Below, one piece after another: positions 38,286 to 51,000 of a DNA stretch of 64,000 bases; position 1 is the stretch's first letter; every line of letters begins with the position of its first letter. The notes beneath the pieces were generated by a model. It saw only the letters and a list, made by a program, of their open reading frames with translations, was not told the DNA's origin and did no database searches. The position numbers were made by a program, and so were the translations under genes. The DNA lies in NCBI GenBank assembly GCA_022605955.1, contig JAKCOZ010000005.1, positions 5,614,001 through 5,678,000 of the forward strand, written 5' to 3'. This DNA comes from Rallus limicola. Its lineage: Eukaryota; Chordata; Aves; Gruiformes; Rallidae.

Positions 38286-39689
38286 CTAAAAAAAGAGAAA
38301 GAAAACCCTGAGCATATCCTTTTATTTAGAGCAACATAAGTGTTTATTAAAGCAGAGTACTCTTTCTGGAAGTCAAATCACCAAAAGCTACGCAGAATCA
38401 AGCAGAGATTACTGTGGCTGATGCTCCTCTCACTTCTCTTTCAGAATAATAAAACATGAGCTACTTGAATAATTTCTTACATTTAGAAAAAGGGAAGGGT
38501 AAGAACAGACCTCAGCAACCTTTACAGTTTTGAGACCCCCCATACCCAGATACCCACGCAATCTATGAATAAAACCAAGAGGATTGTGCGGTGACAGAAC
38601 ATGCCAGTCCTAGAACAGACTTTTGTGAAAATGAGCCAGATTTATTCGAACATAAGCTAGAATTAGAAAAATAGCAGATGGCCAATTGCAGCACCACTGA
38701 AATTCCAACAGCTTGTTTTGAAATGTTAATTCTTAAAATAAGGTTTTAGACTTGGAATAAATTCTTTAGGGATGACAGGAAACTTGGTTCAGATGCAGCA
38801 ACTCAGATTATTTTCAAAAATTGCCTGATCACCATTAGCCATATTTTTGGTGTTTTTCCTCACATTAGAAGGCTGCTTTAGGTGATCCTCTTGACAGTCA
38901 CAACTGAAGATTATTTTTTTAAATCTATTCACAGTTTAGACCAGTTTCTCCAGCTGTGCTTGAAAGAACTCTTCACATCCTGCTCCCCAGACCTACCACC
39001 CAGCTCCTAAATTGTTTTTTCTTCAGGTGTAATAATTTCATAACCTCATCGCTAATCTGCTGTGGATCCCCACATTCAGCAGCAAGATCCCTCATAAAGA
39101 CTATGGCATAACATTAGTTTGCTTTCTATGCAGTATCTACATTAATGAAGAAGATTAAGGACAGGAATAAAACTACAACAGATGGAGATGCTTTATTTTA
39201 GCATCCTTGGTAGAGAATTAATTCAGCCAATTCCCCACAAGCTTCCTGCTTAGGCTGCCTTGAACCAACTATCAAACTCTTGGCCAAGAGTTTCTTCTCG
39301 TTCTTAGAGAAATAAACCTTTTTTGGGAGCAAGGGAAATAACCTAACTTTCTGTACCTAGCTTTATCCTCTTTCAAGCCAGTTAAGAATTACAAGCAAGC
39401 ATGATAGAAATTCTTTTCATGCCCAGGAAAGCCCTTTCCCCAGGTACTGCCACTTAGGCAGATTTAAGATGCTCCAAAACCCATCCTAAGCATTTTGCTA
39501 TTACCAAGTCTTTGCGTAAGGACCAACATCACAGGAAAGCCCTGTTTTAGAGCTGTGACCAAGTACTTTTCATTACTCTTAGAAACTTAAGGGTTTCTGT
39601 TGTCCATCCCTTGAAGAGAAGCTTGTTTACAGTTTTAATGTAGAGAAGCATTAAAAATGGCAGCTGAATCCAGCACAGGAGAACATATG

Positions 39690-40110
39690 CACTTCTGAGC
39701 TTAACGCGGGCTGTGCTCCTAGGCGCTGAAGCACTGCTCCCAGCGCCGAGACCCAGGGAACTCTGAAGGCAGCACCGGTCCCGGGATGGCGCTACGGCGG
39801 GCGCTTCCCCGCTCCCGGCCCCGCCGGTGGCCACCTCACGCGGCGCCGCTGTGCGTCGCGGCCACCCGCCGGCGCCATCTTGCGGCCCTCGTCTAGACGT
39901 ACCGGTGCCAGTACGACGGATCGTTGCTAGCGACAGCCGTCCCGCAGAGCTCCAGCCGCGCGGAGAGCGGGCTGCCCGGAGTCTGCAAAGGATACCAGCC
40001 CCCTCTGCGGGCGGGCCAAGCAGGCACAGCGCCCGGAGAAACTGCTAGACGGAGCCCGCCTCACGCACACCTCGGCCCCCGGCCCTGCAGCCGCCTACTC
40101 CCAGAATAGA
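39690..40110. promoter_or_regulatory. Orphan CpG island, likely promoter of an unidentified transcript
   Basis: About 420 bases of CpG-dense sequence stand in otherwise AT-rich DNA, 26 kb upstream of GALNT18. It holds a YY1-like element (AAGATGGCGCC on the minus strand, about 39,873-39,881). YY1 sites of this form usually read in the direction of transcription close to the start, and here the ATG within it (39,876-39,878) opens a short frame. GTGAGG at 39,834-39,839 could be a donor. An RFX/X-box-like GTTGCTAGCGAC is at 39,923-39,934. No protein-coding gene was recognised on either side. Confidence 0.6.
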
Positions 40111-43100
40111 GGAAAAAAGCATCACTCGCTGCCCTTGGCCCGTTCCATAGTAAAGTCCTGATCACGAAACTGATTCAAAACTTAAAAGCAAAACACTCCA
40201 CGCTCACTCAAGAGATTAAAAGAGGATTGATCTTACTGCCCCGCATAATTTAGCCTCATCACCTACCAGTAGCTCCTGCAGGTGGTGCAGCTGCTTTCTC
40301 TCCTCTGAAACCACATTTAGCTACATCTTCCTGCATCAGAAACATCTTTCTGGAGTCCCAGGCAAAGCAGCAAAACCTTTTTCAAGACCACGCTTCTTTT
40401 TGGAGCAAAAGCAATGGAGCTCTTCCTCAGGTGGTGCCTTGTGAGAGGTGTGGGGACAGCCGGAAGACTCTCGCATGGCAAAGCTGGGTGGGCCCAGCCC
40501 TTACCCACCTGCCAGCCACTCCCCAGGCTCAGCTGGGTGCCCCTGCACACAGGTGCATGTGTTTTGCCAGATGTCCTTAAGCAAACATGAAGCACACAAT
40601 TCAACTTAACTGCAGGTGGATGCAAAGCAAAAATATAATTGTTTTTTCTGTAGGGCAGTTGCCGAAGTCAGGGCTGTTGGCACACTGTAAAATACAAATG
40701 GTTCTATAAAGACAATATAATTTGTCTCTATAGAACAAGTGCCATTAATGTGGTAATATTGCTTTTTACTTCCAAGGTGCGACAAGGGTGAGTTTCTAGG
40801 CTTTCCTCCTGAAGTTTCTTGCTGTTCTGGTCCCATACTGGACTCTATAAACAATTATTTGTACATGTGTTTCCTTTTTTTGTGTTTTGCTGTAGAGACA
40901 GATTTGCCATAGCATTTCTTAAGGTACAGCTTTCTCAGCAGTCAGCAAGACTAACATTAAAGTCAGGTCACAATTTCCATTACAAATACTGATTTCCAGA
41001 ATCTTGCTACCCTTGAATAAAAATGCCCTGCAAACAGAAATTAATCTCCACAGAAAGCAATTAAAGAACCAAAACAGAGGCACAGTTTTGCACCTACTAC
41101 CATTGCCTTTATGAGCCTATTTCCACTTTTCACCAGTCAGTAATCTGACCCTTTAAAAATCAAATCTTCACCACAAAGCAGACACCTTGCGTGGATGATG
41201 TCCAAGCACCTATTGCAAGGGACTGACAGCTCCAACCAAGCCTTGGCAGTCACCACTGTGCAGCAAGGCCAGGACAGTTTGTATTGTTGAAACAAACATG
41301 CTAATGAAATAATTTTTTTTAGGAAAAAATAATTAGAAACATTAAATCCTCATTTAATGGTGAGAAGCAATGGACATCCTTCTAACACCCAGGCACAATG
41401 CTGAGACTTTAACAAGCTGCTTTTCTCTCTAACGCCTACATGTGTGTGATGGAGATACGATGCCATATCACCCTCAGCTGGAACTGCCTTAACTTTATTG
41501 TTTTCTGTCACAGTCTAGATGCTCCTCCGGTGCTTTAGTGATTGTGAAAGATCAGTAAAGAAGGATTACTTTGAAACTCTTTGAAAAAGGAAAAAATCCA
41601 TGAGGGAACTTGAAACAACAGTAAACCTGAGACCTATTGTACAGCACAAAAGATCTCATGAGAAGGGGAGAAAAACTTTCAATTGTGAAAAATAATGAGA
41701 GAGAGAGATGCCACTGCAGGACCTCTGCTGGAAGATATTTAAGAAAGAATCAGAAAAGATAAGTACCCTGCTTTTTGGAACAAAATGCTGCCCAAGGTCC
41801 TATCCTTGTGGATCAATATAGTAATTATTGTCAGCAGAGATTATGAGTTACCACTGTTGCTATAACAATGGACAGCTCAAATGCATTTTCATTGGTCTTT
41901 ACTTCAAAATTAAAATTGGCGTGTAAAGCTGTGTTCCAAATTCATCAGGAACATAAGCGCCAATGTACTACACATTTCCAACACATTAATGAAAACAAGG
42001 ATCCTTTGGGCACTGTTTCTTCATATCCATGGAGCCAATGCTGGACCAAGAGGTCCATCCCTTCTCTGGTTCTAATATTAAGATTTTTCAGTTAACTTGG
42101 CAGTAACTATTTTTTTTTGGTTGAGTTTCACTGTACTGCAATATAAATGATAGAAGTAGCATATGGGAGGCAAGTGGGAACTAGGCCCCAGTTTTTAGCA
42201 GTAACACAGAAGCAAGGTGTGAAACCACATTTTCTCAGGCACAGAAAACAGAAAGCAGTATTTTGTCGAGACAGATGAGACCTTTTATTAGGCAACCCAA
42301 TGCAGCTGGGAAAAAAAACTAGCAGTTTCACTCAAGCCCTTCTTCAAGAAACATATCTGCTGAAGAATGGATTTGCCAGTTGGTTTAACACTGAAAAAGG
42401 CAGTTACCTGTCAAAACCAAACAAAAAATCCTTGATAAGTCTTTAGACCAGAAATTGAAAATGACCACACAGCTTTGGTAGCTGGATCATTTGTTTGTAA
42501 GACCCCGTGAAGTTCTTGTTGAAATTAGTATTAAGCTACTTTATATATAGTGAAAGTACTTCAACTGGAGAATACAGAAAACTTGGAACATTTTTGACCC
42601 TATTTGCTAGTGTAGTCTCCTGAGAGACTGATTCTGTCTCCAAATTGGATGGTCAGGTGAATTAAGCTTTTCATAAGCCTCTCATTTATTCTTGTGCTCA
42701 GCAGGTAGAACAAGGCTGTGAAATTTGCTTTACAAGTAGGAAAGCCAGGAAAATATATAATTTGTAAAGCTTGCAACAGCTGTGATTTTGTAAAAGTGCT
42801 ACAATGTTCAAGCTATATGCAGGTTTTCACATGAACAATGACTGAAACTTAGTAGATACTGACTTTGACTGGGTTAGGTGGCAGCCACAGTATCACAGGA
42901 GAAAGCAGCTAAGGAAGTGCATGAGCCTGTCATCTCAGCTACTGAATTTCATCTGTCTTTCCCCTGTCCTCAAGTTATCTCTTTTTATCATACTGTAATT
43001 CTCGTGCATTATAACAGTGTTTCCCAGCTGCACGCCAACAGCAGGTTTCATTAGCAAACTCTTCATTATTGCACAAAAGTCATTAATAAAAACATCATGT

Positions 43101-46100
43101 TTGGCCCTACGAAAATTCCATGAAGATCTTTAGTTGCCAACTCCCTCTAGCCCCTTAACTCCTTGTAAGGAGGTGCCAACCTCACCTTACACCCTTAAAT
43201 TGCGGAGTTTCAATATAATACTCAGTGGGTGATTTATCTTAATCTCTCAAGGAAAGAATTAATAATGCATTGTTGTGCTACAGTGAGCCATACTTCTTAG
43301 AAAGATGTAGATGTCTCCAAATGCAGTGTGTCTATCCTAATGCTGGAACATAAGCAGGAAAAAAAAAGATGGCCTAAGACAATAACAACCTACCAGAGGA
43401 CTAAAGGGGAAAACATTTGAGTTGTATCAAATCAGACAAATCACCTGTTCCTTTTTCTGTTTATGTTTGTTTTATTCCTGGCAGATTTTTAAACTGCTTT
43501 ATTCTACACTATATTTAGGTGACTTTAATAAAACATGCTTGATTTGTATTCACAAGGCTAGGTCTTCTTTCTAGTCTGTTGTCCAAAAGGTTTATTTGGC
43601 ATGTATCTTCCCAAAAAGTACTGTTTACATTGAACAGAAAAACATGGCTGTATGCAAAAAGTACACCAGCAACTTTCAGTTCCAATTCTGTATATTATAT
43701 ATATTGTATGTACCTGAGTACAAAAAACCCCATGCAGATCACCATTCAAAAATGAAAGAAAATAGCAAACCATGAAGAATACAGTATTATTAAACTAAGA
43801 TTATTTTTATATGTTTGTATATTGCTTATAAGAATAATTTACAAGGATATGAAAAGCACAGGCAAGAATTAATGACTTAGGAAATACCAGAATTAGGGCT
43901 GTGCATATTCATTGAAATTTATGTCTTTACTACATGCACATCTATTTCTTCTACATGATCCATGCCTTATTCAGAGTTAAGACAGATTGATTGCACTCTT
44001 ACTGAGCTGCTATCCACTGTTTTATTTTGTTCTTATTTGTTCACTGGGCAAAAGCCAGAACCGTATTCAGGACACACAGTATTCCATTACTGCTTTAAAG
44101 GAGGAGTATGGGACTTCAGTGGGTATGAATCTTCCTCTCTCTCCTCTTACATACAAATGATTTCATAGCAGAGAGTGAGCATTTCTGTACCATGCAGCAG
44201 AGTCAAGCATAACACTGACTTAATTCAACTATTCCAGTAACTCCACAGCAAACAGCTCATGCTATCCACATCAGAGGAATAACTGACTTGGGTACCAAAG
44301 GCAGGTTAGAGCAGCACCATGCCTGTACTAGGACATTTGACTCCCAGTATGGCTAATTGGAGTTGACATGCTATCCAGCTTGCAGTGCCAAACATGGCTA
44401 AGCAATATCTTCACTGCATTGCACTGATATGGACAGGGTTGATGGGCTCTTGGCTTCAAGCCTGATTATTATAAGGAGAATGAAGTCTACAGAAATTTTT
44501 ATCCCTTAAAAATCTATGACCATGCACCAACTTCAGTACTGGTAATTCCTACAAAGCAAAATACTTTAGAAAGAATAATTTACAGAAGAGATCAAAATCA
44601 TTATGCTTTAATTAAAGAAGCAGTTTAATCCAAATGGCATTTTTAGTGGAAGGGGTAAGATTTCTCAACAGAGCTCTAGAACTAGAGAGATTGTTCTGTT
44701 GGTCCAGAACACAGTGAAAATTACTGGGCAGTAGATAAGACACTTTGTCTCAATCAGACCTTGAGTGACTGTTCTCAGATACCCTTGAGCAGCAATCCCT
44801 TGGTATTACAACCTATGGTATAATACCAGACTTCCTTTTTTCACTACTAAATCTTACTAAAACTAATACATTTCCTAAAAACAGGAACTTCTTGCTTTTT
44901 AATAAACAGCAAAACAGGTTTCAGTATCTAATAGTCAATAGCAAGTTATGATCTTTGGTTACATCTGATGGAACAATCAAATTGGGTCTTTCTCATTCCA
45001 TTCACTATGGCATAATGGGGGTCACACACGAGGGTTTATAACTCAGTGTGGCATGGAAGGTAACTATGACATTCAGTCACATCTGTATTGGCAATGTCTT
45101 CACTGCACATAAGTGAACGTACTCAGCTGTTAAAAATGCTTGGCTTTGCTTTAATTTTTTTTTTAAAAGTAACATCAGGAATGCTGTGTTCATGTTGCAG
45201 ATATTTGTAAGACCCTAAATAACAATTAGTACGTTTGTATGTGTTACACATTACATTATTATCATAAATACAATTTTAATTTATAATAGGTTGTCTGCAA
45301 ATCGGTGCTGACAGGCAGTTCTGGGTGGACCTCTGTATATGCTAAGAGAATTGAAGCATCCAGAAGATCTTGTTTACTAATTCATGCAGAGTTTCACAGG
45401 CATGCTGTAAGGACACAACAGTAGCTTTTTTTTGCTTCTTGGTATACTGCAATGCTGGAGAGCTTATTGGATTTTTCTCACTCGCCTGTCATGCCCTAAG
45501 GGTTTCTAGATCATTAATGATCAATAGATCCGTTTAGATAAGAATGATAATTCAGACAACTGAGAAACATATATGCTTCTTTGATGGCTCTGTGGTATTA
45601 GTTGCAAATGAATTCACTGTTTAACCCTCCCCTGAGTAATAAACGCCCTATTTGAAAAGCGTATTTTTGAATACCAGAGATGCTAGCTTTGATGATTCTG
45701 TAACAACTGCAGCACAGTATCTGGTTTGTTTGCCCACTTTACAGCTATGCTCCCTTTAAATTTATCAACTTCACTAAGATCCTGAGCTGTTCAGACCTTT
45801 TGACCTTATTGTATATTTAGTTACAAATGTAAAACTTTTGTCTCTAAAGGAGCTTCTGAGTGCTGTCAAAAGTTTTAAGGCGGGCAAAACCCAGGATCCA
45901 AGAATACAGAGTCCTTATTGTCCATACATTTGAAGCCACCTTCAGCCTCTGCTTTATGTACACCATCTCTTTTGCCCATTATCCATGCCTCCTCTACACT
46001 TGCAATAGCGACAGGCATGGATCTAGAGTTACACCAGTGGGAAGAGGTCAGGTGGTCAACTACTTGTAGGAAGAACAGCCACAACAGCCCCCCACAAAAG

Positions 46101-46123
46101 AATGCCCATCTAAAGAGTTGCTT
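40111..46123. other. Intergenic, no gene seen
   Basis: AT-rich DNA to the right of the orphan CpG island, with a short (GA)n at about 41,697-41,708. No exon or transposon was recognised. Confidence 0.55.
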
Positions 46124-46635
46124 TCTTACCTGGAGTACTGTGTCCAGCTCTAGAGTCCCCAGTGCAAGAAAGATACTCAGCTGTTGGAGTGAGTTCAGAG
46201 GAGCGCCAAGATGATGATCTTGGCTGGAGCACCTCTCCTGTGAAGACAGGCTGAGTCGGGCTTGTTCAGCCTGGAGAAGGCTCCAGGAAGACCTTACTGC
46301 AGCCTTCCAGTACCTAAAGGGGCCTACAGAAAAGATGGAGAGGGACTGTTTACAAGGGCATGGAGTGACAGAACAAGGGGAAATGGCCTTAAACTAAAAG
46401 AGGGGAGGTTTAGATTAGATGTAAGGAAGAAATTCTTCACTGTAAGAATGGTGAGGCCCTGGCACAGGCTGCCCAGAGAAGCTGTGGCTGCCCCCTCCCT
46501 GGCAGTGTTCAAGGCCAGGCTGGATGGGGCTTTGGGCAACCTGATCTAGTGGAGGGTGTCCCTGCCCATGGCCAGGGGGTTGGAACTAGCTGATCCTCCC
46601 TTCCAGCCCAAAGCATTCAGCAATTCCATTCTATG
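46124..46635 (+). mobile_element. CR1 LINE 3' end, plus strand
   Basis: It starts within the CR1 block CTTACCTGGAGTACTGTGTC and runs through TTCAGCCTGGAGAAGG, GACAGAACAAGGGGAAATGG and GGCTGCCCAGAGAAGC to the 3' end near ATTCCATTCTATG. An open frame in the second half carries the same CR1 C-terminal signature as the 9.3-kb copy (TRGNGLKL ... FRLDVRKKFFT ... HRLPREAV). It is 5'-truncated. Confidence 0.93.
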
Positions 46636-47832
46636 TTTCTCTCTATTACACACACTCCTTGCTCCTGCATTTGCCACACAGAAACACACGATTCTGTCTC
46701 CATCCATCCTGCCACCTGCTTTTCTGCCATTTATGTACAGAACACATTCTCCAGAATTCCTTTGCCATCTGGTCTATGCATCACCCAGTTCTTTCTCTCC
46801 AACCACACACACATTCAATGTCATTACAGATACCTCCTATTTACTCCCTCCTTTTTTGACCTTCTTCCTGGAGAAACATATTTCCCGAGTGACTCCTAAA
46901 AATAGAGATTTTTGTCTTGCTTTAGACTAATGAGAACGTGACAAACAAAACTCACTGTGGGCGAGACTGCGCATCAGGTGCCTAGTATAGAAACCACAGG
47001 CACCTTGAGCCAGGTCAGATAACTGAAAGGGCAGTTGGGAAACTCCGATTTCTCTAGTTTTCATATGTTTATCCAGTTCCAGTGGAGATGTTTTTTTCCG
47101 ACAATTTATTTGTATGCTCAGTAATCTTGATCTTTATTATCAAGTTTACCATCTGTTGAAGGAAGTCACACTCACACTCCAGCATTCCTGAGATTCTTTC
47201 TAGAGCCATTTTGAGCACAGGATGGACTTCTGCAATTTTCCTGTTTTTTTATACTGAACTAGCTTTTAACTATGATTTTTTTTTATCCTATGCAAGATGC
47301 TACTCAAATTCTATCTCAGCCTTCTTAGTTTCCTCGTTACATTTGATTCGCCTGTTCTCTTCTGGAGGACAAACTTTCCATTATAAATGCCAATCCTTTC
47401 TACATGATGAACACCTTAATTTTCTCTTAAGCCATGTAGGGGTTTTACTGGACCACTCTGCTTTCTTTTCAGATTTCAGCACAGAGTTTGTCTTGAATCC
47501 TAATGTGGTATTTTTGAAAATGCCTAGGCTACCTCTATCCTGCCCCTCCCTTGATGCTTTCTCTTCCTTTTGACCAGCTGCCTTTCTTTAAATTGAACAT
47601 CTGAGTTCTGGATTTATTTTGTTCAGCTTCTCCTGCTGAACAGTTAAGCCTAATTGTATTGTAATTACTATTACAGCCCAACTCTCCCACATACTTCTTG
47701 AGGTGGTCCTGTGCATTATTCAGGACCAGAGTAAGAACAGATCTTTTCTGAGATTGAAGATTAGTGTTCTGGAAAGCAGGTATTTACTGTCTCAAAAAAA
47801 CCCCAAAACCAAGTCAGCACATGACTGAGGGC
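46636..47832. other. Intergenic between two CR1 copies
   Basis: No gene was recognised. A 120-codon open frame (47,211-47,573) has no true family signature. The part around 47,670-47,760 has the look of an old degenerate interspersed repeat that I cannot name. Confidence 0.5.
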
Positions 47833-48060
47833 TTCATTCTATATGCTTCTTGAACTCAGCCAGGCTCGGTGCTGTGACCGCTTCCCTGGGGAGCCTGTTC
47901 CAGTGTCTGACCACCCTCTCAGTAAAGAACTGCTTCCTAATATCCAGCCTAAACCTCTCCTGAAGCTGTTCTGTTGGGTTCTATCACTAGCTGCCAAAGG
48001 GAGGAGATCTGTACCTGCCCCTTTGTTCCCCCTTTGTCTGCGGGACACATTGTCAGCTGA
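47833..48060 (-). mobile_element. CR1 LINE fragment, minus strand
   Basis: On the plus strand it shows reversed CR1 blocks: GTGACCGCTTCCCTGGGGAG, CCTGTTCCAGTGTCTGACCA, CCACCCTCTCAGTAAAGAAC, and CTAATATCCAGCCTAAACCT, followed by AGGAGATCTGTACCTGCCCC. Both ends are diffuse. Confidence 0.85.
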
Positions 48061-51000
48061 CATAGGAAGGCATCTGATTTCCTTTCCCTCGTAACTGCCA
48101 TTACACTGCTGTCTTCCCAGCCTGTTCAGAGACACAATGAACATTAGCCACAGCCTGTCTGGGGGACCACAACCAGCTGACATTTGTGTTTCCCTACATC
48201 TATCAATTTCCTCCCAGTTTTTAGCACTTGAAAGTTTTTGGGGCCAGCAGCCTGGCTCCTTTCTAACCAAAGTTTCCACACTTTCTTCCTATTCCTCCTC
48301 TTCTGAAATATTCCCTGGTTCCTAATCTATGTAAATCTCTTATCATAATATCCAAACAATTTCTAACTGAATGTTAATTTCTGTTCATGAGCAAAAATTG
48401 ATCATCATCATCATCTTAAAAACTCCCCATATATTACAGATTAGACTGCTACCAGAGCACAGAAGTTCTAAAATGTTTTAATTTTATGAAAGGTTATTAA
48501 CAGACAGCTGCCACATTATTAGCAAGCAACTGAAGCATCCTATTTATCCAGGCAGTAACAATATCAGCACTGTAGGGCAAGCTTTTCCCAAACAACTGTA
48601 TCAATTTCTCTCTATCATGCCCAGGAGAAATGCCAATAGAGAAAAGGGATTGTAAGGAGTCCCAGGAAGCCTCATTCATGGCAAGCTCTTGCAGCTAATG
48701 ATTCTGAGAGGGTGAAAAGGATGTGGGGCAGCACCCAGGAGCTGGGGACTAATAGGGTGTTAAACAACCATTGCTTGTTTGCAAAGTTCAAATAAATATC
48801 AGGCAAAAAATATCTGTTGATCCTTCAGCTTCACCTTATACAGTGACAACCATACTCCAGGAAGTACATAGAAGGGAGAGTTCAGATTAGTTGGTTAATA
48901 TTTAAAAAAAAAAAAAAAAAGAATAATATTCCAGAAATTGTTCCTTCACAGCAGAGCAGATACATTTTTAACATGCTGTGCATCTGTGTTCTGATTTAGA
49001 CCCCAACTTCTGACATCACAGGCAGTAGCAGCAGAGGGAGGACTGTTAAAGGTATAGCATCTATACAAAGACATACCATAGTAATGACCTGTAAACAACA
49101 GCAATTCAACTTTAAAGCAAAATCATATCTTTGCACCTCTTGAAAATATTACTACCCCTGTGACCAGAATAGGCACGTTATTTTGCCTCTTTAGTTTGAC
49201 TTGTGGAGTTATCAAACCACACAGTGGCATATCTGATTTACCGTGTGAAAGGTATGTGGTAATAATCATATTATTCAACAGAAAATCCACCATTTGAAAA
49301 TGTCCAACCATTTCCCAGAGCCACTCAGCCATATAGCAACTGTCATGGGCGAGGTGAACACTAGGAAGGAATAAATTCTTGTCCCAAATCTGTACAATCA
49401 GTGTTTTGGAGTATCTGTTACAATATAATAAGGATTTCCATAGTGGTCACAGCAGTGAAAACAGGTAAGAGAAGCCAGAGCTGCAGAAAGAATTCTGAAA
49501 GACAGGTAAGAGTTAATAGTCTCATCTTTATGTCAGAGAAATGTCATAATGCCTCCATCACACCTGGACCAGGCATTGCTATAAGCTGAGGATCAGAATG
49601 GAGAAAGGGTAAACAAAATATTGATTGCACTGTCTGGTGTGACAAGCACATTACTCCTTGTAAGAATATGCCGCTGATTCCATGACAACAATAAGAACTA
49701 AGATATTTATAACTTCGAAAGCACGCCTGTGTCTTAATGCCACAGTCTGCATTCATGGACCAAGGATAATTTCAAAAAGTTTTGCACAGAAGTGTTTAAG
49801 GGATTAGGTGAGCTTTGATTTATGCATGACCTGCAACTTGACAACGCATTGGAAAAGCGACATTTTCCAGGACGGCAGCTGCCAGCAGTGCTGGGTACTT
49901 TCAGCAGTGGTGAATCCGGAGCCTCAGCACAGGAAGACTGATCAGTTTTCAAGTGCTTGTCGTGATATAGGGCAACATACTTACTGATCCATAATATTAA
50001 AATAATCATAATCTGTGCCACTTCCCTTCAAGCAGAGCACATTTAATAATAATTAAAGAAAAATTAAAAAGTAGCTTGATGACTCTGTCATCTCTCACCT
50101 CTCTATGGCCTGGAGTCAGCATGTGTATTTTGACTCCTTCAAAAAGGCAGGATTTCCTTGGGTATGTACATACTGATTCAAACAATGAAACTAATGTCTT
50201 AGAGCTTAATGAGCTGAAAGTTTCAGTGACATTTTTAGTCCTTCTGCAATATCCAGTTTATCCTCAATATGCAACTCTCACTCTCTCAGAATTAAGTCTT
50301 TCTATTCAGATTTAGAATTCTTGTGTATCCCTCAAAATCCAAGCATGGCTTGTATCCAGTCTGTGCTGGAACCATTACTGTCATAAAGAAACATTAATAT
50401 TCAGTACACTGGGCATTTTCACATATTTCTTCCTAACATCTGTCTTTGCCCGGCAGAACACTGCATCTTTCCTGCCACAACCACACAACTTCCATAAGCA
50501 AGATCCCATTGCCTGCCCTTTCCCTGGAGCACAGCCTCTTGGTCCCATCACCTTCTCTAAGGTCCACTATTCACATGGCTGGGAGGTGAGCTCAAGCCAA
50601 TTAAACATCCCAGTTTCTTGACTAATTTTTCAGATTGTTGATTACTCTGCTCAGCTACTGAATTTAGCATGCAAGCTCATACCAGCACAAAGCAACAGAA
50701 AAAAAATGTCAATGCTAAATCCTCCTTTCAGCCTCAGCCCAGTGGCGTTACATTAAAGAGATGGGTTACCACCACCTAAATATTTCATCAGGGCAAATTA
50801 CATGCTGTCCAATAACAAGACCTTAGTTTATAAGCTCCCATCTATGGAAGTGGCATCTCCAGTAATGTCAGAAAAGCAAAATATTTTCTTTTTAATAGCT
50901 GAATAGATGGCAAAAGATGCAGCTCATACAGTTCTTCACACACCATGGTCTTCTGACAATATCACTGGTGATGTGGTTGCAGAGGCACACCAGAACCTGG

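Noticed and set aside
39547..39834. 95-codon open frame, minus strand, in the orphan CpG island
   Set aside because: It begins with GTG and has no family resemblance; its first third is GC-rich promoter sequence.
47211..47573. 120-codon open frame, plus strand
   Set aside because: No domain, no true family signature, hydrophobic low-complexity composition and a position between two CR1 fragments.
47677..47730. 54-nt exon-like segment reading VLCIIQD, resembling the start of USP47, the expected neighbour
   Set aside because: Only those seven residues match. The flanks do not, although USP47 is highly conserved. VLCIIQ also occurs by chance at 35,731-35,748 on the minus strand, and the region looks like an old repeat.
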